DNA of 64,000 nt. Source: Viscum album (taxonomy: Eukaryota > Streptophyta > Magnoliopsida > Santalales > Viscaceae). Positions within the stretch are counted from its first letter, which is position 1, and each line of letters starts with the position of its first letter. Both the position numbers and the translations under genes were made by a program. This document shows positions 22,301 to 33,996 of this stretch, piece by piece. The stretch is from NCBI GenBank assembly GCA_963277665.1, contig OY728132.1, positions 273,794,898 through 273,858,897 on the forward strand, read 5' to 3'. The notes under the pieces are model-generated. The model had not been told where the DNA came from. It did not search any database and was given only the letters and a program-made list of their open reading frames with translations.

Positions 22301-25300
22301 TTAGAAAAAATTTCTATAGATACCTTAAATAATATAACATTACCCGGTTATTTAATATATTTTCTTGAGAAATAAACATGTTCATGGTATTTATCATTAC
22401 TAATGGAGAATCATTTTTTATCTCCTTTATAAATATTGGATGTAACGTCTTATTTCAAATTTTTATATCCAAATACTCTATCTAAGGTAATTATATAGCA
22501 TCAAGAATGTCCTGAATTTTCTAAAGGTTAAAAAATTGTGTTCAGGATAAAATAAAAAGTATGGAAATTGATTTTTTAAAAAATAAAAACACAACTATTA
22601 ATATGATGATTTTTTATTGATAAAAGATAAATTTTTTATGTAAATAATTTAATAATTTTAATATTAAACCAAGGATATGAGGTTATAATGTCCAAATAAT
22701 CCATAAAAACAATCTAAAATTAATAAACCATCACTCAAAATGTATTCTTCATTATATCCATAACCATATATCTATTATAAATTCTGCTAATTTTCATTAT
22801 TAAAGAATTAATTCTCAACATCACATGTATCATGCTCAACTAGATCTAAACATACATGCATGTACACTCCTTAGGGTGAGTATAAAATATAGTATGATTT
22901 TCTTTCAATAACCCTATTATAATTTTATGAAAAAACAAATGAAAAAAATGATATAAAAATTCTATATAAAATAATTGATTCCATTACCTATAAGAAAACT
23001 ATATAAAATCAATAAACATATTATAATACCGAAAAATAAATTTCAGGACATTCTTTTAAAAAATCCTTTTTATGAATACATTATAAATCCATGGATTCTT
23101 ATCACAGAAAACCATTTCTGAAATTTCATAATATTTATTGTTAATAAATACCCATTTTATATTTTTAAAAAATAAATTTTATAAAAAAATTATTTCCCAT
23201 TATTAATAATCCATTTAAAAATTCACCAATTCTAAAAACATTGACATCACATTTTCACAAATATTTACCTAAAAAATAAAAAAATTAACCATATATTTAT
23301 TATAAAAACCCATTGTTGAAATCATGGGATAGTTTATGAAACATAAGAGGAAAGTATCTTTTCAAAAAGAATAAATATATTGAAATATTAATAACACATC
23401 CTATATTTGTCCTCTAATCAAACTAATAAAACTACAATATTATAAAAACAGTTACGGTATTATTTCCCAAGTATCCTTACATTAATCACACCTTCAATGA
23501 AATTTCCAAATCATACAAATTAAATGATTCATCCCAATATATGATTGGTTATTCTCTAACCATTGCATAAAAAACCCAACCATCCTACTTTGGTATCTTT
23601 TCACAATTTAGGTTTTGGTTTTTAAATGAAAAATTGTCATTTACAAAAATATTTTATACAACCATGTTTATACAATTGAACTATTGAAAAGCATTTCACC
23701 AGAACTATCATTTGAATTAAAACAAAAAAAATTATAGACTTCATTTATAAATTAAATTTGGATGAAAAATCAAATTATGCCCAATCAGATAAAAACTATT
23801 CATTTCTGAATTTATAAATGAAACAGAGATCAAATCATTAAAATCACATTAAATAAATAAATTATCAATTTTAAAATAATAAAATATTATAAAATAATAA
23901 AATATTTATTAATATTCATAAGGGATGAAAAAAATTCAATTATCTAGAAAAATTCCATTTTTTCAGAAATAATTGTTTTAAAACAAACAATTTTGATTTA
24001 TAGAAAAATAAAAATTTCAAATTAAATATTGATTTCATAATCATACAAGACCTCAAATATTGATTAGGAAAATATGATAAATAAACATGATCCAAATAAC
24101 TATATTTTCAACAAAAAAATCTATATAATCTCACATTAATATCATGAAAAAAATGTTAATCCTTAAATTTATTTAAATAAGATCACCAAATAAATCAAAA
24201 GATATATGATTTTATGTAACTAACATTACTATATCCAAACGTTATAAAAAAATTATTTATATACAGTTAATTACATTCATTACTATTATAAATTACAATT
24301 TTTGAATTATATTATTTATAATACTTGATGTGAGAATGAAAAAAATGAATCCCTAATAACATTTTAATCCATCTGTTATTATATTTGTATTTAAGGAAAT
24401 ATTCTCAAATTAAAAAATTTTTTCAACTAGTTGGGGTATTTATGTTCCTTAATTGAAATCACGTTGATTTTTTTTCATACCCACATGTTAGTGTATTTTG
24501 TAATTTTTTGTTATTTTATATTATTTTCGGTTTCCCTAAGTTTTAGTGATTTTTTAAAAAAAAAATTATGAATAATGTAATTTTTTCAGTTTCATGTGAT
24601 TAAAACAAATTTCTAAGAGTTACAATGAATATACCATTTAGATGGGTTGAAAAATTGTTATTTCATAATTTCATAGTCTCTACATGGTAATTCTAACCAT
24701 GTGGTGTTTCCCTTATTACTGTGAAACTCTTTTTCTCACATGGATTCCCAGAACAATTGATGAAAATTTAGTTGTAATTGATTGGAAATACTATTTATTT
24801 TACTACTGTTCAATGAGTTACTCCCATACAGTTAGTGCATGGCTTAGAAAACCTTGTTTTTTAAACATTCAGCCTACCTAGTTAATAAAAGTTTTTTATA
24901 TTTCTGAAAATACAACCTCATTTGTAAAGGTATCCACAATCTTTCCTCCGCAAATCTACTCAACTCATAAATGTCATGATTAAATGAGTCTCTCACCTTA
25001 TTCAATCTTCAATTCATATCCTACTTATTCTATTTTCATGTGATTTATAATGGTAATCACTCCTATCATCATTCATTCTCCTCTTAATTCTTTTTTAATC
25101 CGTTTCTCTAGGTTTTTCTAATTCTCAAAACTGAAAGAACAATGTGAGGTAGGCGTTGGGTTTGGGATGGTTCTAAACGGATAATTTTGTATCTTTTGAA
25201 TTATAGATGGGGATTAATTAATTGTTATGCAAGTAACATTGAATGAATGTTCCAACATGATTTTAATTGATATTGGGTAGTACATTCTACTCATTAACTT

Positions 25301-25350
25301 TATAGTGGGGTGCACATTATCCTTATTGGAGGATGGATTTTAGTACCAAT
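16330..25350 (+). repeat. Large unclassified direct repeat, copy A (with about 2.87 kb extra)
   Basis: This region aligns by eye to 44,490-50,660. Matching stretches include 16,801/44,961, 17,221/45,381, 18,625/46,810, 19,259/47,447, 22,385/47,700, 22,859/48,183, 24,680/50,020 and 25,145/50,484. The offset is about 28,160-28,190 up to 19.3 kb and about 25,315-25,340 from 22.4 kb, so copy A holds about 2.87 kb that copy B lacks (about 19,340-22,350). Similarity looks like 70-85 per cent with many small indels, so the copies are old. No coding domain is visible, and class is unknown. Borders are uncertain by 50-100 bp. Confidence 0.75.
19340..22350. other. Copy A-specific segment of the large repeat
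   Basis: About 2.9-3.0 kb present only in copy A, replacing about 0.2 kb of copy B (about 47,500-47,690). It is very AT-rich and has no recognised domain, terminal repeat or target duplication at its edges. It may be an old insertion in A or a deletion in B. Confidence 0.55.
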
Positions 25351-26453
25351 TAAATTACTAGATGAGGAGATAACGTTTTTCAAAATTATCTATTAGTTGT
25401 AAATGAAGGTGTGGTGACGATGTACTAGAACCTCTGACATCAGTTTTTTTTGGCCATACATAATGACTAGTGTTATGGATATTGTCTCATGATATGTCAT
25501 GTTTCCATAAGTGAAAAATGGGAACTGGGTTCTAGAATGTTTATCTCAACACATTGTGATTATTTACTAAACTTTGGATTGAATATCCATGGGAAACATT
25601 ATAGGGCTTCCAAATGAGACTCAAAACATGATTCTATTTGGGTTATTATAGTTTGGATCACCAACCAATTCCACTTACCATACATTCTAGAAAATATTTC
25701 AATAGATAACTTGGTATGTTTTATGTACATGAGATAGTCTAATTTTGTGGAGTTCCCAGGATGATCATTTCATACAATTATCGTCTCCTCACATCATGAT
25801 TAAAGAGGGGATTATAGGAGCAGTTTTGGACTCAATTATATATGAGAACGATGATTCACTGAAAGATTTACTAGAAGTGTGATTTGACCATTCCAGACAT
25901 GGAGGACATGTTGTTGGATTGCATGGTAGATTTCAGCAGTAGTCTGAAGGATCATCTGAACATGGTTTATTTTTCAAAAAAACATTTATCATTACACCAT
26001 TGATATGGAACCATTTGGGACCATGTATGGGAGACCTTTTTCATCTGAACATTGTTGCAATGATATATATGAATCATAACATATATGACCATAGTTAGTG
26101 TAGGCTAAAAAAACTAGTATGATATCATCCAGTAGATGATGCGGACTGCACATTAGAATCAAAATTCCTATAATGACTAATAAAGATGAATTATTTTGTT
26201 TGAGGAGGCATACAATGTGTTCTTGAGTTTCTCATCTCGATGTGGATAATGAATATTAGGATGAGGTGAAAAGATATCTCCAAGATTCATTGGACACTTC
26301 TGGATATTTTATAGAGTTATCAAAGTGTTGTATCACTTAGATATACTATTACTGATGGACATGGTACATGATCTCATCCACCTTTCACCATTAAGGTTTT
26401 ACATGCATGAATTTTCACATTTTAACTACTTAGGTTTTCAATTTATAGAGTAT
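25351..26453. other. Gene-free sequence between repeat copy A and the gypsy element
   Basis: Mixed composition, less AT-rich than the flanks, with many stop codons in all frames. It continues directly at 37,413 on the other side of the retrotransposon, which split it. No recognised feature. Confidence 0.5.
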
Positions 26454-26458
26454 AGACC
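26454..26458 (+). repeat. Target site duplication AGACC, left copy
   Basis: Five bases directly before the 5' LTR, identical to 37,408-37,412 directly after the 3' LTR. A 5-bp duplication is what Ty3/gypsy integrase leaves. Confidence 0.93.
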
Positions 26459-29400
26459 TGTAACATCCCAAGTATGTAATGAATAATAGATATTTTTATC
26501 TATGTCTATTAATTAATTAGATAGTTTTTTATAGGCTTAAAATGAATATAAATCCAATCTTAAGCATGGAATCCACTAATATTCTTAAAAGATTGTTTTA
26601 CTGCCTTTTGATGGCAAACCCTTTTTAAATCAATATTTTGACAATTTTATAATATATATTTGTCAAAATAAACATATTCATTATGATTGGGATATTGAAA
26701 TTTACATTGGATAAATTTTTGATATTTTTCTGACAATGTTCATTTTTTAATGAATAGTGAAAAATACTGCATTTTACATCAAAACTGCTTTTTCATTTAA
26801 TTTAATTATATGGTTAGATTATATTTTTAATTGGTCTTAAAGTTTAATCTGAATATATTTTTACCATTTAATCCAATTTTGGTCTTTAGGATTAATTTCA
26901 CATTGAAATTTGTCATAAACAAATGCCAAACTTTTCATACATGTTGTTTCAAAAAAACCCGTTATTTGTTTTGACAACAGGAATTATTTTTAATTCAATT
27001 ATTGCAATTTATGTGTTTCGAATTTGGTAAAATGGATTACATATATGGAATCAGAAGTTCCAAATTATGTAATTAATACTCTTTTGTTTTTGGACATTAT
27101 GAATAGTAACGACGGTAATTATCTTTAATTATCTTGGTTAATGAGTAATCGGGTAGTTAAGGATAATAAAATAATATCATAATAATAAAAAATGACACAA
27201 AAATGTTTCCTAAGTCTACTGGTTGTCTCATGGCCGACCATGGGATGCCTTGTTCCAAACATGGGGGCCCCATGAAATCACGTTTGTGAGAAAGTGACTT
27301 TTTATCTATTTATTTTTTAAATAATGTTAAATGTAACAAAGAATGTATCACCTAAGTAAATTATTTTTAATTTTGTATATATAAATGATATTTTGGAATA
27401 TAAATAGTCATTTTAAAGCTAAAAAGATTTTATACATCATTATATTTTTTTATAATTTTTTGACATTAAATAAATTAAATTATTTATGACATCATAATGA
27501 TGCAGCGATGACCTCATTATATGATGATTTAAATAAAATAGAAAGATAATGTAAAATCTAAGACCTACACATGTTCAACAACTATTGGATGGGTGGATTT
27601 CGAACCCTTATCACCTAATCCTCGAATTATATCAATGTGGGACCATTTGAATCTGAAAATCATTTTCGAATAAAGTAACATTTCGTTACATTCCAAGAGT
27701 GCCCCTCCTCTCCTCTTATAAAAGGCCCCCACATCTACCTCCTTACCCACACTTCCAAAGACATTGGCTCAGCCAACCCCTGCCCATTTTGTCTCTCCAC
27801 TTCCCTATATTACTCCATGATGCCTCACTTTGGGCAGAAGTCTTCCCAAGTAAGCCTTTGAGCGCAAACCAAAGGGAGTTTCCCTATTTTAAGGTAATGT
27901 CTTCACATGAGTCCTTTTGTTTTATTTTGCTTCTCCAACCCAAAAAAAACTTTTTATTCATTTATTTTGTAACAAATTCAGGTATATTCAATAAACGAGG
28001 ATGTTTTTATAAGAAGTATTCGAGCTACACTTACACACACCAACATCTAATTGTTAAAGAACATACTATTTCCGTGGATGGAAAATTTCTGCCTTCCGAA
28101 ACGATGATTGTTCAACATTCTTTTAACACCATCAAAGATGGATATTAATATGACACTATATTTATATATAATATATAATATGGTTATGTTTTCCTTAAGA
28201 TTCTTTATTTTTCATTTTGGGCATACATTTATGGTTTCCATTATGGGTAAACGTGATATCTTCATTTAAGGAAGTGCGGACAACCGCCCCCTCAAAGTGA
28301 TTTGATTCGATAAATACCATATGTGGGACGTATAAAGGATGGAGTTATGATATTATATATGTTATTACACTGGAATTATAATATACCTTTATATTATTAT
28401 GATTCCATTCTATAAAATACGAAATAGAAATGAAAGTAGCGTTCATGTGTACGTACGACTTACTGTGTCCATGAACGGTGCATTTCATTTCTTACCTCTA
28501 AATGATTGTATAATATTATAAATGCATGAATGTACTGGATATATATGACATATATGATATATACATCATGAATACCATTCTGGATATAATGGATACATGA
28601 ACAACTTGTAATTATAAAGGGCTTATTTTTGACTCAAGTACCAATGATCGTTAAAACGACCGTTATTAACTTAAATATTTACATAGTGTTCATGACATGG
28701 CAATAAGTGATATAAAAAGAATAATGAACGTGAAAAAGGTTCTTAAACAAGTATAAATTAACTCATGTTTATTATTCATGAGATTAAAGAACGACCGAGT
28801 CAAGTTGGTCCCGAGGTACGGGACTTCGTCTCAATCTCCTTTCATTGAGGCATATTTTGTTTTATACACAACGATCTTTTATACGGTGTATAAACCCCTT
28901 TGACTTTTATGTTTATTCAAAAGGAATATTTTCTATATGAAGCGTTTACTAAATGACAAAAGGGAATGTTTTTTTCGTACGTATGCGGCGACAATGACTT
29001 CTCCGCTGTCGTGAGCATTATTTGAGTTTCGACTTCCTCTACAAGCCATAGATTTTTTTTAAAGAAAAATAAATACCATTTTTTAATTTTCTTTTATTTT
29101 GGTATTGAAAATGGTTTTCATAATATTTTTATATCAATGTGTGGTATTGATGTCTTGTGATTGAAAGGTGGAAATGTTATGTTTCTTTTATTCATATTTT
29201 ATGTGATACGATTATGTTGAGGTTCTTGGGCATTATTATGAAGACGGGTGGTTCCGTGATAGACTAAGGGCGGGTGAGCCCGATATAGCTCTCCAATGCA
29301 TTGGGTAACACGAAGGAGTGAAAAGTTAAGGTGTTTGCGAAGATATTTAGGGAATATACTGTGATGGGTATTCCAAACGTAACCAAGAGGGTTACTCCCT

Positions 29401-29870
29401 ATGTAAGAATGTTATGAATTCCTCAAGTTACCTTTATGTCTTATGATTTCTATGATTTATTCACGATTTGATGAGGTATGTTAATGTGCTTATGTTATAT
29501 GGGAAATGTATGATTTCATTCTTATGTATATATGTACCCATGTTTCCTTTCCATATATTTTTATATCCCTTACTGAGCTTTTTATGCTCATCCCATGTTT
29601 TTTTGAAATGTTTTTCACAGGTCAAGGGAAAGGTACATGATATGATGATAGTGTCAAGGAAGTGTCAAGAAATAATCCATGTTTTATTTTAAATATGTTT
29701 CCATTGATGGGAAATAAGAATACTATCTTTATGTAACCACATTGTTTATATGCAAAATTTAATGCAAGTTTTATGATCTAATTCTCTAAAAATCTAAACC
29801 CGAAAAGATCCTCAATGTGTAATCTTGTAATAACTCATGATTAAGTAAGGTTTAAGGCTGGGGCCTTATA
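26459..29870 (+). repeat. 5' LTR of the gypsy element
   Basis: Starts TGTAACATCCCAAG and ends GGCTGGGGCCTTATA; 3,412 bp and collinear with 33,997-37,407. A TATA box (TATAAAAG, 27,717-27,724) follows a CT-rich tract (CCCCTCCTCTCCTC), giving a likely transcription start near 27,750. An open frame of 149 codons at 27,699-28,148 has no family match; the 3' LTR copy of it is broken, so it is not treated as a gene. Confidence 0.94.
27717..27724 (+). promoter_or_regulatory. LTR promoter TATA box
   Basis: TATAAAAG after a CT-rich tract, conserved at the same position in the 3' LTR (35,257-35,264). This is the best promoter candidate in the LTR. Confidence 0.6.
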
Positions 29871-29872
29871 GT

Positions 29873-29888
29873 TGGTATCAAAGGTAGG
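29873..29888 (+). promoter_or_regulatory. Primer binding site, initiator tRNA-Met type
   Basis: TGGTATCAAAGGTAGG lies two bases after the 5' LTR and matches the usual plant retroelement site TGGTATCAGAGC at its first eight bases and most of the rest. Reverse transcription would start here. Confidence 0.8.
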
Positions 29889-30015
29889 TTTAGATATCTT
29901 TAGGAGTTAGAATTCTATTAAATGATTATCCAAAAATATTTTTTTTTGGTCAAATTGAAGTGATATAGTATTTGAAGATTACCATGTTTCTTCATCTAAG
30001 ACATTTTTGTTCAGA

Positions 30016-31042
30016 ATGGTTTTCCGCAGAGGAAATAGGGAAGCAGTGCTAGGAAGGCATACATAAGGAAATAACCTTCTGAATCAGCATCCCGAGATGG
30101 TCGGAATTGGAACTGATCAGTTTGTTGCGGTAATGGCGCAGTTGAATCAAGCGATAAATGGTGGTGGTATCCATGCACGAGATCAGCCAGATCAACCGCA
30201 AAGGAACATGTCAGTGGTGGAACATTTCATGAGGCAACATCCCCCATCATTTAGAGGATCATCTAACCCTATGTTAGCTGAATGGTGGATTAATGCACTA
30301 AAGAAGATTTTCGATGTCATGGGGTGTGCAGACAATCAAAAGGTTATTCTTGATATTTACCGTTTGGAGGGTGAAGCAGATTAGTGGTGGTTGATGGTTA
30401 AAAATATTAGGGACACTGATGAGATTGAAACCCTCGACTAGGATGAATTCAAAGGTACGTTTCTTGAGAAGTATTTTCCTAAGGCTGTTCGACTTTGGAT
30501 GGAAAAGAAATTCTTGGAATTGAGGCAAGAGGAAGACTCAGTGGCTGCCTATGAAGAAAGGTACACTCGATTGGCAATGTATGCTCCAAATTTTATCCGA
30601 AACCATGATAGTAAAATCAATCGTTTTTACTCAGGATTAAAGCCAAAATATAGAAGGGAATCAGCTTCTCGTGAGTTTAAAAGTTATGAAAATCTTGTTC
30701 GATGTGCTAAGAAGATGGAAATGGAGTTTTTCGATGATCATGTGTTCTATAACAACCAACAGAAAAAGAGACCGAGGTGGTAGGAGAAAGGTAAGAATTC
30801 TTCAAAAAAGTCTGATGGTTAGAAATCTAAGATTCCAGTTTGTGATAAATGTGGAAAAAGTCATGCTGGGGAATGTCTTCTGAATTCTGTAAAGTGCTAC
30901 CAATGTGGTAAGATGGGACATAAGGATTGTGATTACACTGAAAAAGATCAAGGTGAAGGTAATACCAAATTTGATTTACAGTTAGTGAAATGTTTTAAGT
31001 GCAATGAGATGGGTCACTAAGCAAACAAGTGTCTGACAAAGA
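30016..31042 (+). pseudogene. gag region: capsid and zinc knuckles
   Basis: The retrotransposon gag domain is clear (MRQHPPSFRGSSNPMLAEWW at about 30,229-30,288; FLEKYFPKAVRL; AYEERYTRLAMYAP). Two zinc-knuckle remnants follow: CYQCGKMGH (about 30,897-30,923), where spacing to the last Cys is altered, and CFKCNEMGH (about 30,993-31,017), where a TAA follows the His. Gag would form the cytoplasmic particle. At least six stop codons make it non-functional. Confidence 0.88.
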
Positions 31043-31044
31043 GA

Positions 31045-31485
31045 TTGAGTGATGGGAAGCAGTTAGACTACAAGCATAAAGGGGTGGTGAAATCCTTTGC
31101 AACTACTTCATCAAATTTCAGGCCATCAAATGAAGTTGTATCGGGTACTTTGTTTGTTTTTTCAGATTATGCCAGTGTGTTGTTTGATTCGGGGTCTACA
31201 CATTCTTTCATCTCTGAAACCTTTTCTAGTAAAATGGGAATACCATCTCAAGAAATGACTCCTGAACTTGTGGTAAAAATACATGGGGGAAATGTTGAGG
31301 CAAAAAGAATTTATAAGAATCTTATTATCCTTATCTATGGAAAGAACCTACTTGAAAACCTTATTGTTCTACCTCTAGTAGAGTTTGATGTTATGCTGGG
31401 TATGGATTGGCTCTCTATTTACCATGCTAAGATTGACTGTAGAGATAAACAAGTTTCTTTTCAGAAAGACTTTCAGTTTGTGTAA
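31045..31485 (+). pseudogene. Retroviral-type aspartic protease domain
   Basis: This 146-codon open segment contains VLFDSGSTHSFIS (active-site Asp-Ser-Gly at about 31,188-31,196) and the FDVMLGMDWL motif (about 31,384-31,413) typical of gypsy proteases. It is intact in itself but has stops on both sides. In the family it cleaves the gag-pol polyprotein. Confidence 0.88.
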
Positions 31486-31602
31486 AATAATGAACCCTTA
31501 CTGTTGATAACATATCAAGAGGCCGAGAAACTTGTAAAAGATGGAAATTAATGTTACCTTGCACTCATCGTTGAAAATAAAGGAACTGTTCAGATTAATG
31601 AT

Positions 31603-32962
31603 GTGCCAGTGATAAATGAGTATCCTGATGTTTTTCCTGATAAGTTTCCTGGAATAATACAAGATTGGGAAGTTGAGTTTACTATTGACTTAGTTCCTGA
31701 TGCTAAACCAATTTCAAAACCCCCGTATCGAATGGCTCAAGTTGAACTATTAGAGTTAAAGAAACAATTACAGGAGTTATTAGATAAAGTTTTCATTCGA
31801 CCTAGCACATCACCATGGGGTGCTCCTATTTTACTTGTTAAAAATAAAGATGGTTCAATGAGACATTGAATTGATTATAGGGACTTGAATAATATCACTG
31901 TTAAGAACAAATATCCATTGCCTCATATCGATGATTTGTTTGATCGGCTCTAGGGTGCTCAGTATTTTTTAAAGATTGACTTGAGATCAGGGTACCATCA
32001 GTTGAAGGTAAAGGAATAAGATGTTCCAAATACCGTGTTCCGTACAAGATATGGCCATTATGAATTTGTAGAAATGCCTTTTGGGCTAACCAATTCCCAT
32101 GTTGTATTCATGGACTTAATGAATAGAATTTTCCATGAGTTATTGGATAAGTTTTTGGTGATTTTCATTGATGATATTTTTGTGTTTTCTAAAAGTAAAG
32201 AGGAGCATGAACGACATTTAAGGGTTATCTTGCAAACCTTAATAGAAAAGAAACTGTATGGAAAATTCAGCAAGTTTGAGTTTTGGTTGCAACAAATTTC
32301 TTTCTTTTGTCATATTGTTTCTAAAGATGGGATAACTTTTGATCTTGGAAAAACAAAAGTTGTGGAAGAATGGCCAAGACCCAAAAATGTAACTGAGATT
32401 CTTAGATTCCTTGGTTTGGCAGGCTATTACCGAAGGTTTGTTAGAAATTTTTCACGGTTATCTAGTCCAATGACTAAGCTAACTCGAAAGGGTGTTAAGT
32501 TTATCTGGACAAAAGAATGTGATGATTGTTTTCAGGAACTGGAAAGAAGATTTTGGAATACTCCAGTTTTGGCACTACCTTCCAGGAATAGGGAGTTTGT
32601 TATATATAGTGATGCTTCTTTGAAAGGACTTAGTTGTGTCCTAATGCTGAATGATCAGGTAATTGCTTATGCTTCACGTCAGTTGAAAACTCATGAGGTA
32701 AAATACCCTACACATGATTTGGAATTAGCTGTGTTGTTTTCACTTTAAAATTTTGGAGGCATCATTTGTATGGAGTAAAGTGTGAAATATATACTGATCA
32801 CAAAAGTTCAAAGTATATATTCACTCAAACCGAGATAAACATGAGACAGAGGAGATGGCTAGAATTAATCAAGGATTATGATTTTATAATTCATTACCAT
32901 CCGGGAAAATTAAATAAAGTGGCTGATGCTTTGAGTCGAAAAAGTAATGCTTCATTAGCAAT
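31603..32962 (+). pseudogene. Reverse transcriptase and RNase H domains
   Basis: RT motifs in order: [53 protein letters not shown] and [11 protein letters not shown] (about 32,158-32,190, the F-I-D-D catalytic box normal for gypsy). RNase H follows: [11 protein letters not shown] (Asp), DLELAVLF (Glu), [13 protein letters not shown] (Asp) and the [15 protein letters not shown] end. TGA 31,867 replaces the Cys of the CIDYR motif, and a two-base insertion near 32,741-32,755 breaks RNase H. Confidence 0.92.
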
Positions 32963-33169
32963 GTTGCGTTTGGAACATGATCCTTTGGTTAAGGATTTGA
33001 TGAACTTTAACATAGAAGTTGTTGGTGCAGAAAGTTATTCTGTTTTGTTTCAGGTATCAGTGAGATCATCTCTATCAGATAAAATCAAGAAAGAACAGAA
33101 GAAAGATAGTGATTTTCATAAAAAGGTAGAACTGGTTCAGAAGGGTAATTTGCCTAAATTCAACATTGA

Positions 33170-33825
33170 TAATGATTGCGTTTTGAGATTTGGGAAGAGA
33201 TTGTGTGTGCCTTGTGATTCACAGTTGAAGAGAGAGTTGTTATGTGAAGCTCATAGTTCTCCGTTTTCAATTCATCCTGGCAGTACTAAGATGTACAATG
33301 ATCTGCGGGAGTTTTACTGGTGGGATGGAATGAAAAGAGATATTGCTGATTTTACTGTGAAGTGATTGACTTGTCAGCAGGTTAAAGCAGAGCGGCAGTT
33401 ACTGAAAGGGCTGCTTCAGCCTTTACCAGTGCCAGAGTGGAAATGGGAGAATATATCCATGGACATTGTTGTGGGATTACCGAAGATATCTCGAGATAAT
33501 AATGCAATCTGGGTTATTGTTGATTGCTTGACTAAATCTTCTCATTTCCTTGATATACGAGATACTTATTCCCTAGATCAAATTTCCCGTTTGTATCTTA
33601 AAGATATAGTCAGGTTGCATGGAGTTCTTCTAAACATTGAATCCGATCATGATCCCAGTTTCACTTATAACTTTTGGAAAGGCCTTCAGAAGTCGTTGGG
33701 TACTGAATTAAATTTTAGTACAACATTTCATCTTCAATCAGATGGGCAGTAAAGAACGAACAATTCAGAACTTGGAGGATATGCTACGAGCTTGTTCGAT
33801 GGATTATCAGGGAAGTTGGGACCAC
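33170..33825 (+). pseudogene. Integrase: zinc-binding region and catalytic core
   Basis: The HHCC zinc region shows [10 protein letters not shown] (two His), but the first Cys codon of the CLTC pair is TGA (33,363-33,365). The catalytic core follows: ISMDIVVGLPK (first Asp), ESDHDPSFTYNFW (second Asp) and a DGQ..ER motif (Glu) after a one-base insertion at 33,750-33,753. In the family it inserts the cDNA into the host genome, giving the 5-bp duplication seen here. The C-terminal domain is deleted. Confidence 0.9.
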
Positions 33826-33957
33826 AAGGAGCAAGTTTTATGGAATAAGGTGATTAATCAGGTAAAGGTTTTGTGAAAAAACCACATGACGGAAGAGGGA
33901 ACATGGGAATCTAAAAATGCAATGAGGGATAAGTACCCCCATTTATTCGATAAGTAA
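33826..33957 (+). pseudogene. Chromodomain remnant at the end of pol
   Basis: After SWDH the frame jumps directly to QVLWNKVINQVKVL, TGA and KNHMTEEGTWESKNAMRDKY followed by PHLF. This is the tail region of gypsy chromodomain-type integrases (consensus like VLRNK..PLVKVLW+NH..EE.TWE). Everything between the integrase core and this tail, normally a few hundred residues, is missing. In complete elements this part directs integration to particular chromatin. Confidence 0.75.
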
Positions 33958-33982
33958 ATAAATTGAGGGGACACAATTTTCT

Positions 33983-33996
33983 AAAGGGGGGAAGGA
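33983..33996 (+). promoter_or_regulatory. Polypurine tract
   Basis: AAAGGGGGGAAGGA directly before the 3' LTR, the plus-strand priming site of reverse transcription. Confidence 0.9.

Larger units (their letters stand above)
30016..33957 (+). pseudogene. Ty3/gypsy gag-pol polyprotein, decayed
   Basis: One frame runs from ATG 30,016 to about 32,740 through gag, protease and RT-RNase H, interrupted only by stop codons (30,064; 30,382; 30,439; 30,781; 30,820; 31,018; 31,483; 31,549; 31,867; 31,951; 32,017). Two extra T near 32,741-32,755 shift the frame in RNase H. The next frame runs to about 33,750 with TGA at 33,363, and one extra base at 33,750-33,753 shifts it back. The last frame ends at TAA 33,955-33,957. 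Between about 33,825 and 33,835 the integrase C-terminal region and most of the chromodomain are missing, with the frame kept across the join. Gag and pol share one frame, as in chromoviruses. Confidence 0.92.

Noticed and set aside
13373..26453. Possible tRNA, rRNA or organelle-derived DNA
   Set aside because: No cloverleaf-like conserved boxes or organelle gene motifs were recognised by eye; a tRNA scan and organelle comparison would be decisive.
27699..28148. 149-codon frame in the 5' LTR
   Set aside because: No domain; the same place in the 3' LTR is broken early, and the frame overlaps the TATA box and start region of the LTR promoter.
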